From contig CM065881.1 of NCBI GenBank assembly GCA_033439255.1, positions 2,976,001 through 3,040,000 of the forward strand: a stretch of 64,000 nucleotides of DNA, read 5' to 3'. Origin of the DNA: Hericium rajendrae (lineage: Eukaryota; Basidiomycota; Agaricomycetes; Russulales; Hericiaceae). The notes under the pieces are model-generated. The model was not told where the DNA came from. It did no database searches and saw only the letters and a list, made by a program, of their open reading frames with translations. The translations under genes were made by a program, and so were the position numbers. Positions 25,370 to 35,895 of the stretch are shown here, one piece after another; the first letter of the stretch is position 1, and every line of letters begins with the position of its first letter.

Positions 25370-25485
25370 CCGCGGGTATCTCAGATATGGGTATGGGTTT
25401 GCCGAGGGTCAGAGCAAGCTGACCCGTACCCGTACCCATGCAACCCATACCCGTGACCCGGCCGGGTTACCCATACCCATGCATT
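25370..25485. repeat. Right subterminal repeat array of the hAT element
   Basis: The array holds ATGGGTATGGGT, ACCCGTACCCGTACCCATG and ACCCATACCCATG motifs. It is the GC-richer partner of the left array and lies just inside the right terminal repeat. Confidence 0.65.
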
Positions 25486-25491
25486 TCACTA

Positions 25492-25972
25492 ATTATTATC
25501 TACATTGATGCTTCTATAAAGCTGAAATCTTTTATTCAGTTGCTTTACTGTATTCAACATCAATGCTCCCCAAGATACAAAAGCATCATCTCTTAGAAAT
25601 CTTAGCTCATGCTTAATTATCTCTTCTTTTTCAGTTTGAATCATTGAAAAAGGTGTATATAGTTGATCATTAGCTTCTGTATGCAATATGTGACTCATCA
25701 AACTCTTCAATCTTTCTCTGCTATGTCTTACAATTTGCTCATATTCATCAAGCACTGTCCAATACATCAGAGATGATGTGCAATTACTCTGAATATATAA
25801 GCCTTCATGTTTAGGATGTTGATATGTTAAATCAATAATGGTGGCTGCTATCACTGCGGGCATGATACCATGGGATCTATGATTACATAATAGGAGCATT
25901 GCGAGCAAGTGGTCTACGATTCCAGCATTAGCGGATTTCGACCTTTGAGAGACCAATGGCAGTAAGAATCAG
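25492..25972 (-). pseudogene. DUF6535-type gene, internal part (5' of the hAT insertion), 5'-truncated
   Basis: The frame runs from about 25972 to the insertion site. It matches the complete copy around YWTVLDEYEQIVRHSRERL (there FWTILNEYEELAKQAREKL). Removing the transposon and one ATTATTAT gives RSINVDNN followed by VETTLESAYKKIKK, with no shift. No DUF6535 signature or membrane helices can be found upstream, so this copy had probably lost its 5' half independently of the transposon, or the 5' exons are too diverged to see. Confidence 0.75.
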
Positions 25973-27908
25973 TATTGTCGCTACATAGAAACCCTGCTTG
26001 CAGCACATTTCCACATACAATATAGGCTATAAAGAGCCCGATCTAGAGTTGAATAGAAAATAGCCAATAGTCATTCACTTTGACATAGAGAAACACTATG
26101 GCGTGAACTGTACATTGAACAGCTATGTAACGCAAGGGATCATAATCGTTTCGACCACGTATGTGCTATGGGTGCCAAGAATGAGCACCACGCAGGTGCA
26201 TTGAGCATATCCTGCCAAAGGAATGTAGATGTTGCCCGGGATCACTGACCGGCACCATCTTCCGTGGGCTCCGGTATGCGAGCGGGTCATGCCTTCCGAG
26301 CCCATCGGAGGAAGACAGGCAATGTGCCCTGTCATGGAAACGGCTTGTGAGCTTGCGGATCATGATCAATTGGCGTCGCGGGCCTACCTGGAGCACATCG
26401 TCGAGCACAACCTCAAATCCATTGCGATGGGAGTGATCATCCCATAACCGCGCACATTGGACTCGACTCGCGATATCGCGATATCGCGAGATCCAGAGTC
26501 CCGATATTCAGACTCGAGATGTCGTCAGTGTCGTTAGTCGTGAGCTTGAGTTGTAGCATGTCATTAAAGCAGCTAGAACTAGCGCGTCTAGCACTATCGT
26601 TGCAGTCAGCTCTAACCAATTGTCTATCGCATTCTCATACTACCGAACATCTACAAATTTATCTATACATATCTCAGTAGCGGGCGCGTGCGCGTGCTGT
26701 CGTCGCCGTGTATACACCATTGGGCCCGTGCGCAGACCGCCGTGTCCCTGCCCAGCATGTCGTTGCAGACATGCTGTCGCCGCCGTGCTGACGTTGTCGA
26801 CGGTGACCGGATGTTATACGCACACATCCTGGATGGCGGGCATGCGTGGTTGATGGCATATCTGGAGTGCTGTGGCCGCGCGGGTGCTGCAACGCCCATG
26901 CACGTGTCAGTTTGACCCTGCGAAATGCTATGGTCATTCCACATGCATGCATGCGCTGACGCTACGGCGCATGCGCTGTCATGGCAGCGCGCATGGTGCT
27001 GCGGCTGGCTGCACATCGTCCGGGCCGTGTGCGAGGTGCAACGGCGGCTCATTCGGGCTGGCCTGGACAGGATGTCATGATCATATATCAAGAAATTAAA
27101 TGGCAACTCACCGTCAGAATCCCAGGCGTCGCCACTGACATGCAACATCCACCCGCAACTCTGCACGGCATTGGGTCGGGTGCGGCAGGTGCCTACATCA
27201 TCTTCTTCAGTGCAAACAAAATTACACGAACCATATGGGCACGCACCTTCGCCGCCGCGGACTGCATACATGCGCGCTCATAAACTTCATTGACTGACTG
27301 GATCCAGCGGCGAGATCTGGCTTTTGAGCTGCACATATGCCAGGCAAGAAGGGGTCAGGTTGTCATTGACAGCGAGGATGGGCTTCAGCGAGGGTGTAGT
27401 GGGTCAGGCAGGAAGAGCGCTTGAGCGAAGATAGCGAACATCATACTACCCTAGGTCGTTACGTGTTATGTCACAGTGACCGGTACAGTGACAGTGCAGT
27501 GGAGGACGCAAATGGAATGAGAAGTAGCTTTTGAAAGTGCGAACCGGGAGATATAATGGAATGGGTTCGACTGGGAAAAAATCTAAGACTGCTACGTGCC
27601 GACGCAAAAGATATGGGAAGGGCGTGACAGCATCGTGACAAGCACAAGTGCCGTTGTCGACATTTAGCGCGCATGGATTGCGAGCGTTCGAGTCGTCTGT
27701 CGGCGCATCGAAATAGTGGCCAGAGGTCTTTTTTTTTTTTTTTGGTTTTAGTTGGAGAACTACGGGCGAAAAATACAAAAGAGGTAGCTATGAAAAGTCA
27801 GAGTACACTGGATACAAGTTAAGGGAACTCAGGGGCCAATCTACACCGGCGCATCATCCCAGACACATGCAACAGCGCGGCCCATCCTGGATTCCTACAG
27901 CGTACTCT
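25973..27908. other. Gene-free stretch with palindrome and composition change
   Basis: No supported gene. It holds a perfect 24-bp palindrome of CGCGATAT units (26467-26490), a GC-rich CATGC-rich block (about 26680-27290) with only unlikely reading frames, and a 15-T run near 27729. It separates the DUF6535 remnant from the WD40 gene. Confidence 0.45.
26467..26490. repeat. Perfect 24-bp palindrome of CGCGATAT units
   Basis: The sequence CTCGCGATAT followed by CGCGATATCGCGAG equals its own complement. Confidence 0.8.
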
Positions 27909-29525
27909 CTAAAGACCGTGAGGCACACGCCCCCACCATGAGTGAGCAGTGGGGATCGCTGCCACGGTACTGCTCGTGGCGTTCGACTGCCAAAGGTCGA
28001 CAACGTAACGAGGGGCTGTAGTTCGACACCCAATGATAACCACTGCCAAGACTACTATGGCGAACGATGCCCATGTGATGTGACGACCGCTCTGCGAAAC
28101 ATATCTCAGTTGTGAGTTAGATGTGAGTTAGATAAGGAACCGTGGCACGCACCTTCATGGATTGCCACAGTCTCTGGTATGCCTTCTGAGCCTTTCCGCC
28201 ATCCTCTTCAACCTCTAGCCAGATCCTGATGACCGTACGAGAGTTCTTCTCCGAAACTCCCGTCACGATTCTCTTCTCCCCACGCAATTCTCCATAATCC
28301 TGAAGACATGTTCAGCTCTAAGGTTGAAGATAGATGGTCGAGACGTACTATAGCTTGAATCAAATCGGCTATGCAGGATCAGCAGGCCGAAATCATTGCA
28401 CTGGTGGATGGACATATGATACTGACATTCATGTGTCAACGGTTGGACCACGTCGCCGCTCTCCACGTCTATGATGCAGGCACATCCGTCAGAACCCCCT
28501 GTCAAGAGTGATGCGCCGTTGTCGATGAAGGCAATCGGAATGATAACGTTGTCCTGTATCGTTTGCAGAGTCGTCCGCGTGTATGCATTCTGTGTGAGGC
28601 GAGGTTTCTTGAGCGTGTACCAATCCACTCCATCGTACAAATTCGTGACGGCCAATGTGTCCTGCTTGGGCGACAATGCAGCTGCACCACTAATATCAAT
28701 TGAGGGAATTCAGTCTGGAAATCCGGATGGATGAGCTTTCGTACTCACATCTTACATGATCGTGGCTTGATGTACCATTTGGCTTCGAGGGTTTTTATGC
28801 TCCATGCTCTGATGAAATGTGAGTACCCACCGATATTCTGAAGTTTGTGAACGGACGTACACAGCACCGTGGTCGAGATAGGTGACCAAGATTGTGTTTT
28901 GGTCCTCGATGAATTGGATAGACCGCGATATGGCATCTGGAAGTGGTGTATCGAGCTCAGGAAACTTGGATGGGTTACGCAAGACCCGTTGATGATCCCA
29001 AGATGCTATGCCGGCGCGAGTCAGCCCATTTAAACACCCAAGATCCAAATGCGCAAATGCTTACTTAGAGTCCCTTGCTTCACAAGTGCTACTGAATTCC
29101 CGTATCCAACCGCGAGAAGAGTCTCATTGAGGGCCATACACATGATCGGACCGCCCAGAGTCTTCCTCCAGCGTAAGTCCTGGTGATCGTCCTGAGAAAT
29201 TGAACGGCAGCTCGGATCGGTCATAGTCCATGCAATGATATCTATAACTCACCTTCGGATCTTTGAATCGCATCGTGTGGACGTCTCCGCAACGATCGCC
29301 CGCCAGGAGAGTCCACGGGTATCGCTGGTTCCATACAATAGTGGTGACTGACGACATAGACCGATACCGGCGGACCTCGCGATATGACTCTCGCACAGAA
29401 AAAACGCGGATAAGGCCGTCATCCGCACCGCTCGTGAAATACAGTCCATCAGGAGAGAACACGAGAACGTTGATAGTGTCAAGATGGCCGTGAATGGTTC
29501 TGTCGACCTCGTATTTCTTCGGCAT
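27909..29525 (-). CDS. WD40-repeat protein with C-terminal membrane segment
   Basis: Eight exons (29253-29525, 29065-29191, 28861-29005, 28749-28808, 28427-28689, 28349-28368, 28153-28299, 27909-28091) give 405 residues, all in phase. Blades start with HGHLDTINVLVFSPDGLYFTSGADDGLIRVF; later blades include LAVTNLYDGVDWYTL and FIDNGASLLTGGSDGCACIID. The tail leaves the propeller: a charged helix (LEVEEDGGKAQKAYQRLWQS), then a single hydrophobic segment TWASFAIVVLAVVIIGC and about 40 residues. WD40 proteins of this style are expanded in Agaricomycetes; their role is unknown. Exon 6 is only 20 nt and is needed to keep frame. The membrane segment suggests anchoring with the propeller in the cytosol. 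Confidence 0.83.
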
Positions 29526-29810
29526 GGTGGAGGTATCGAGCAAAGGTGTGGAAATGCGTATCCAGGCGGTATCGGAATGCGACACGATAGATTTACATGA
29601 CATTTACATGAGGCAGACATGAGCTCTGACACGAGCATCGCAAGATGGCAAGGGTATGTGATAGATTCAGATAACGAGATTAGATTCTCCAGCCCGACGG
29701 CAGACTCGACCATTCTGCTCTTCATCTCCCCAATTCTAAGTGGTTTATGTACCTATGCATGTCGGTGAATGAGTACTCGCCGGTAAGATGGGTTACTGCA
29801 GAGCAAAGAC

Positions 29811-32200
29811 TTACTCTAGAATTGCTGGGTTGTGGACGAAATCATACACTGGTCCCGGTTGCAAAACACTCCTGATCCATACCTCTGCTTGCTCGCTCAG
29901 CCATGTTTCGTTGTAAGCATTAATTGGGAGGTGAAATACAGGCCTCTCGTTCCCCGGCTTTGCACGTTCAGCTATGCGTCTGAGGTGAGGTAAGCCGCCG
30001 CGGCGATCTTCCATAGAGTTAACCTGCTTCATCAGCCGGCTTCGAGTGTACATAACGTCAAATGTAGACAACCACGCTCTGAGAGTGGGGGAGCGCCAGG
30101 TCGGTTTCTTGATGAAATAACTGATGCCGCGGTCGACATCAATGTCAGATTCGTCGCTTGACATCCCAGCAGGGCCGAGGAGGTCAAGCATGGCAAGATG
30201 AATGAGAAGTTCTTCAAACTGCTTAGCTGCTTCCCTGCGACGCTGAAATAGCTGAAACGAAACGAAAGAGTTCGTCAGAGGAGTCACTAGCAAGAATTCA
30301 TAGATACTCACTTTGTATCTGCGCTCACTTTGGTTATGAGATGAGCGTACCTCTTTCTGCACATCCATAGGCTTCTGTTTGGTGGTGGCATCTTTCCTAA
30401 GTGACTTGATCCTCTGGAAAAAGGCGTGCGTGATTCTGTCACGAGTATTAGGTGTATCGTGATATCCCATCGCCCCCATCATGTAGTCGGCGAAAACGCG
30501 GGAGGAGGCGACGTTCCATGCAGAGTGCGGCGTGCCATCCATGTCGATCCGAAAGTCGGCCTCGGTACAGTTCGGAATACCGCCTTTTGTCTCTTTCCAA
30601 CGCTTCGTAAAGGCGATAGCCTCTTCTGCAGACACTGAAGGATCCGATACGTTGCTCTGTTCCATCAGTTTCGCAAGGTGGATCCTAACTAGATCCTAGA
30701 ATAGCGTCAAATGATGATCACGCAATATCGCGTGAATATGGAAAGTGATACATACTGCCAAAGAGTTCTGTTGAGGAGGGCGCCTCACGGGACTACGACG
30801 TCTTGGCATCTTGGCAACAGGTGGGGCAGAAGATGCGCGGGATGGGACATGCGCGGGCGGGTTGTTCATGTTTATGAGGAGAGTAGCTAAGGTCCCGAAA
30901 CCCTCTTTCATGACCGACGTAAGACCGGCGATGTCTTCTCGGCTTGCAGACGCAGATGCACGCTAAAAAAAGCATCCAACATGAGAACAGGTAAGTGCTA
31001 GATGCAGAAAATACACGTACCTGCCGTGGATCGAACGAATCGGACTGGTACTGGTGATCAAATGGAGGATCAGCACGAGTACCACCACCACGATTTCGAA
31101 CAGAAGGCCGCGGGGCTGAAGACTGAGAATAACGCGAGGGGCTCTCTCCTCCTGGAAGATAGTCACGGGCGGGACTCATACTCGGGGTGTGGTAGAAATC
31201 ACTGGCACCAGACAGCTGACTGCGCGGCACAGAAGCAGGCGAAGATTCCCGCTTGGCCGGTATGTCGTCAATAGACATGCTATCATCTTCATCTTCTAAC
31301 CTCACCAAGTGCAACTGTGGGAGCGTGAATAAGTATTTTTCTATCACCGAACATAACGGAGGACATACCTGATCAAGGTCCATCGGTACCCCAGCCGCAC
31401 CAGGCTCAAGGCCCAAATCTTCTATAGGCACAGCAATTTTGTCAAACATCGCTTCTGTAACAGCGACGCCGCGCTCCTTATGATACCACATGTGCTGATC
31501 GAGCTGAGACGAAAATGACTTAGAATAACCCGAGCGCTTTAGTACCTGCTCCTTCTGCTTTCCCTTGTCGAAAGTCGCTCTCGTCGGTGTTTGATCACTC
31601 TGAATTAAGCACAATGAAGAATCAAATACCGAACCTAAGAGCAACAGTACTTACGGAAGGACCTGGAACATCTTTACGGCTAGCCCGTGGGCCGTTATCT
31701 TCGTCCTCGTCCTCGTCATCTTCATCTTCTCTCCGAGTGCGTTTCGCTCGCTGAGAAGAGCCCGAATCTGGATGAACTTGTATTTCAGTATGAACGAGTA
31801 TTAATATTGTCGAGACTGGCCTGATGCTGTTGCTGAACTCGGAACCGGAGGCACTATCATTGTCGCAACGAGTCAAATAACTACCATTACGGAATTGAGC
31901 AATCTTACACGAACTCGCAGCAATAGGCATTCGTGGTCGACTAGCTCCTATCAGATAACTATGAGCTGAAAATATGTTGGTACCAGAAATAGAGACGCAC
32001 CTCTGGCGGCGCCAGCTTCGACGCTCCCCTGTCTTGAAAGAACAGACGCACCTCTGGCGCTAGCTTCAGCGCTCGCTTGCCTTGAAGCAACAACTATAGC
32101 CAGCGTCAAGACATTACGGCGAGACTGAGATGCGTGAAATCTTACGAGATGCTCTCATCGACGACTGGAATCTTTCAAAAGTTTCTTGTGCCTCTGTCAT
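29811..32200 (-). CDS. GMSSDESD-motif protein of Agaricomycetes, function unknown
   Basis: Eight exons (32146-32200, 32001-32093, 31655-31947, 31369-31599, 31021-31314, 30756-30962, 30312-30695, 29811-30251) give about 665 residues, phases consistent. The N-terminal part is low-complexity, with near-repeats of the form SRQASAEASARGAS and a DEDDEDEDED stretch. The C-terminal 270 residues belong to a family I remember from many mushroom genomes: DMDGTPHSAWNVASSRVF, FFQRIKSLRKD, the invariant-looking GMSSDESD, WRSPTLRAWLSTFD, and a late LPINAYNETWL. No catalytic motif is apparent. Exon 3 may contain a small intron, and the stop at 29811 overlaps a possible donor (GAGTAAGT), so both ends are slightly uncertain. 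It lies just upstream of the WD40 gene on the same strand. Confidence 0.75.
31990..32090 (-). repeat. Two imperfect tandem copies containing a splice donor
   Basis: Two units of about 47 bp each end in AGAGGTGCGTCT and encode the near-repeat SRQxSxEAxARGAS. The downstream unit supplies the donor used in the model (32000). The upstream unit holds an equivalent unused or alternative donor near 32050. Confidence 0.6.
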
Positions 32201-32591
32201 CACGTTAATATTTTGCTCCTCGATTAAAGCGATTGGACTGACCTCCTGGAAACAGTGTATACTGCTCTGGCGTTGGCTCTTTGTCAGTCCTAGCCATGGG
32301 AACATAGATACAACAGAATGGTAGAAGAGGACATCCCCAAGGAATATATAACGAAGGAAAGAAAGGTCATCGATATGAGATGAACGATGGTCGGAGTTTC
32401 GACTGATAATGAAGACGTCGATGACAGCTGATTGTCGCTCGCACACATGATAGGGAGGTGTGAACAGGCTCGAACCCTGAGCGCGGACCAGCAACGAGCT
32501 ACTGGCACTAATCGTGGACGGCTGACTTCTTCGAGGAAGCGAGGAAGATAGGAAGGTATTGTGGGTCCGTGTGCACCAGACCTTGTAGGCA
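32201..32591. other. Intergenic, no gene seen
   Basis: This is the upstream region of the GMSSDESD-type gene, up to the edge of the large inverted repeat. A minus-strand frame here is open but has no family features. Confidence 0.45.
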
Positions 32592-33422
32592 GTTTAAAAA
32601 CCCTGCCGGACCTTGTCGGAGTTGGGGTTACAAACCACCCGGCAACTTTTCCAGCTAGGTTAAAAACCTTTCATGGGTTAAAAACCCATTAATCTCGGAT
32701 AAGATTGTGGCTGACGGGATGATCCAATGGGGATGTATTATATATGGCTGTGATCGTATTTGAAAGAAGAATCCAAATATAGTACCCATAAGCTTATGTA
32801 ATCAGGGGTAATTTCTCAGTTTGGCAATTATATGATATATATATCATTTTGCTCCGTTTTTTATGCTGATTTCAAATCTGATGGCCGATAGGTTATGTAA
32901 GCATGTATAATTTCCAAATTTGGTAACCAAATGATATATATATGTTTGAGCTCCATTTTTGAAGCTGAATCTAAATATGATGTTTATATGTTTATATAAT
33001 CTACTATATATGGAAATTTTTGGTTTGACAATTGAATATATTCATTTTAGCACTATTTTTCAAGCCAAATGTGAATATAATGTCTGTTTACAGATTGAAT
33101 GACTGTTTGAGCTTGCAACACTCATACTATGTTATGTAGTAATACAAATCAGTATATTGGTCATTTTATTTTCTTGTTTTGCTACTGAGCTTGATGAAGT
33201 ATCAGGCTAAATGCAGCTTTTCAAGAACTTTCCAACAGTGCTACATTCATATCAATCGGATAAGTATTGGCTGAGATATTCACAAATCTTTGTTTTGCAC
33301 AAAGCATTTGGTCGACTATTTTGCAATTTGCAAGTGCATCTGTATAGCTATGCTGGTCAAACCACTTGTCTGTCACTCACATGCCAGATGGCTACAATTT
33401 AGGCATATGTCACTTTTTTATA
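32592..33422 (+). repeat. Left arm of the inverted repeat
   Basis: It pairs with 33630-34460. Both arms contain the same 63-codon open frame (33211-33402 here), differing at two residues. Confidence 0.85.
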
Positions 33423-33629
33423 CTCTAATTGCTATTATTTCTCCATTTCTATTATGTTTGATTGTATTTATCCATAAGTACTTATTACAACTGATATGAG
33501 TTGGCTATAGGGTTGGGTTGGGTTAGTATATATGGGTGATTGAGTCAATCTATCTATCATATCTTATGATCTCTTATGCTCTTATAAATGTCAACTCTTT
33601 GATGTGAACATAGTATATATTTAATCATA

Positions 33630-34460
33630 TATAAAAAGGTGACATATGCCTAAATTGTAGCCATGTGGCATGTGAGTGACAGACAAGTGGTTTGACCAGC
33701 ATAGCTATACAGATGCACTTGCAAATTGCAAAATAGTCGACCAAATGCTTTGTGCAAAACAAAGATTTGTGAATATCTCAGCCAATACTTATCCGATTGA
33801 TATGAATGTAGCACTGTTGGAAAGGTCTTGAAAAGCTGCATTTAGCCTGATACTTCATCAAGCTCAGTAGCAAAACAAGAAAATAAAATGACCAATATAC
33901 TGATTTGTATTACTACATAACATAGTATGAGTGTTGCAAGCTCAAACAGTCATTCAATCTGTAAACAGACATTATATTCACATTTGGCTTGAAAAATAGT
34001 GCTAAAATGAATATATTCAATTGTCAAACCAAAAATTTCCATATATAGTAGATTATATAAACATATAAACATTATATTTAGATTCAGCTTCAAAAATGGA
34101 GCTCAAACATATATATATCATATAGTTACCAAATTTGGAAATTATACATGCTTACATAACCTATCAGCCATCAGATTTGAAATCAGCACAAAAAACGGAG
34201 CAAAATGATATATATATCATATAATTGCCAAACTGAGAAATTACCCCTGATTACATAAGCTTATGGGTACTATATTTGGATTCTTCTTTCAAATACGATC
34301 ACAGCCATATATAATACATCCCCATTGGATCATCCCGTCAGCCACAATCTTATCCGAGATTAATGGGTTTTTAACCCATGAAAGGTTTTTAACCTAGCTG
34401 GAAAAGTTGCCGGGTGGTTTGTAACCCCAACTCCGACAAGGTCCGGCAGGGTTTTTAAAC
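33630..34460 (-). repeat. Right arm of the inverted repeat
   Basis: It is the complement of the left arm. The mirrored open frame lies at 33650-33841. Mismatches between arms are sparse, for example one base in TATATCATATAG against the other arm. Confidence 0.85.
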
Positions 34461-34762
34461 AAGCTACATGGACGCCTCCCGTGTGGGTCCCCAGCGTCTT
34501 AGAATCACTATATATGGTAGATCGTACGATGACACTGATCCGGGTTGATATATATTGCCTAGAAATAATACAGAAGCATGCGCTTTTCATTCATGGGGGT
34601 GAGTCAGAGGTCTGGTGATCAAGATTGCATGGTAATGGGGCATGGGAAGCATAAGGACATATAGACATAAGATGCGGTGAGAGAAAAGGGGAGGTGGATG
34701 TCTACGCGCAGAGGATAGGTTAAAGATAAGTCTTCGTAGACTAATGGATAGACGCACCTCGT
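34461..34762. other. Short intergenic stretch, no gene seen
   Basis: The stretch lies between the inverted repeat and the stop codon of the next gene. It has normal GC content and no coding frame of note. Confidence 0.45.
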
Positions 34763-35643
34763 CTAGTACCTGGACCGACGAATGACCTTCCAAGTAGGGT
34801 CACGAGAGCCCTCGGTTGCCATCGGCTTTCCGGTCTGCAGGCTCAGGCGGAACTTCTCAATGAAACTGTCCAACAAAAGACTGTCACGAAGGTAAGATAT
34901 GCTATGATTGGCTGAACTCACGTTAGAACTGCATCATCCGCCAATGAAGCGGGCGCGCTGAGCTTGAACGGCTTGATCTTGCCCGGAAACGTGACTGAGA
35001 TCTCGCCTTGCCACGGAAAGTATGAGAACTTCCTGAGCAGGGCAGCGTTTGGTCGGGTATCGTGGCTCCACCAGCCAGAGACGATGAAGGGTACGCCACT
35101 GAGAGTAAGATGGCATTCGTGGGTGATGCACGATTCGAACGGGCTGCGAGGAGAAAACTTCTCGTCTTGTAACGCCTTCGGTGGGTTGTTGATGGCTTCA
35201 ACGTGAGGATAGAGTGCGTCGAAAAAGACGGTCCGTCGGACTGATCGACCCTTAGACCACAAGAAGCCCCGTATGCATGCCTTCTTCCTCGTCTGGCAAC
35301 CAAGTTAGTCTCGCTCACAATGAGCGACCAGCAGAGCACTTACTACTGGACCATTCGGTTTCTTCTGATATGTTCCCATGTCGTTATGAGCTAAACGACG
35401 AAATGCTTGAGACTTATAACTATGAGTTTCCGACATGTGGTTACCGTGCATGACTTGAATCGAGATTGACGGAACAGCGCGTGCTGAAAAAGATGCTGCA
35501 AGCGAAGATGCAGGTGCACGGTATGATGAAAATGAGGTGTCCTGCAGGGCGGGCAGCCATGCTAGTGAGCGAAGCGGCCGATGATATTCGATAACTGGTA
35601 AACGAAGTATCGCGTGTGAGTAATCCAGCCAGCTGTCAGCCAA
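34763..35643 (-). CDS. Hypothetical protein
   Basis: Three exons (35344-35643, 34922-35292, 34763-34865) give up to 257 residues in consistent phase. The middle part reads like a folded beta-rich protein: VFFDALYPHVEAINNPPKAL, CITHECHLTLSGVPFIVSGWW, GEISVTFPGKIKPFKLSAP, then a short end FIEKFRLSLQTGKP..VIRRSRY. I recognise no family. A TATATATA-like sequence at 35661-35671 is so close to the first ATG that translation may instead begin at 35451 or 35436 (MSETHSYKS). It is the first of three leftward genes without recognised domains. Confidence 0.6.
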
Positions 35644-35895
35644 TGCATCTCTAGGCCGTCAATATATATATCTTAACCAAGCACCATGGACTGCAGAATT
35701 ATGATGAGTTGCCTCTGGATCGTTTGACAGCACAGAGCTATCATTCAATTTCAGACATTCGGCGGCCCATCAGATCAAGAGGTCTGCGCACAAGATGCTG
35801 CGTGCAGTATCATTGATAAATTCGTACGTGTACATTCAACATGTTATGGTCTGTCTTACCCCGTTATTTGGCTACGCTGTGCCCCTTTCCTCTAT

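Larger units (their letters stand above)
21739..25491 (-). mobile_element. hAT transposon, complete, with 8-bp target-site duplication
   Basis: The element spans 3753 bp. Its ends are inverted repeats starting TAGTGAA (left TAGTGAATAGCATGGGTA, right complement TAGTGAAATGCATGGGTA). It is flanked by identical 8-bp copies ATTATTAT at 21731-21738 and 25492-25499, the hAT hallmark. It carries one multi-exon transposase gene on the minus strand. Both ends hold dense subterminal ATGGGTA-type repeats. Nothing visible rules out that it is autonomous. Confidence 0.93.
32592..34460. mobile_element. Giant inverted-repeat (foldback/MITE-like) element
   Basis: The two arms, about 32592-33422 and 33630-34460, are near-perfect complements with a spacer of about 205 bp. 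Both ends read GTTTAAAAACCCTGCCGG inward and each arm carries GGTTAAAAACC palindromes near its end. The sequence is very AT-rich compared with its flanks and encodes no transposase. The terminal TTTAA of both ends allows a TTAA target duplication, but no longer flanking repeat is visible, so the superfamily is open. A non-autonomous DNA transposon with long terminal inverted repeats is the best reading. Confidence 0.8.

Noticed and set aside
27728-27742. Run of T residues as a retroposon poly(A) tail
   Set aside because: No retroposon body or target duplication is visible next to it.
32440-32530. Possible tRNA or tRNA-like SINE on the minus strand (GGTTCGAGCC next to TAGCTCG)
   Set aside because: The T-arm stem does not pair over five bases and the A-box/B-box distance is too short for a tRNA.
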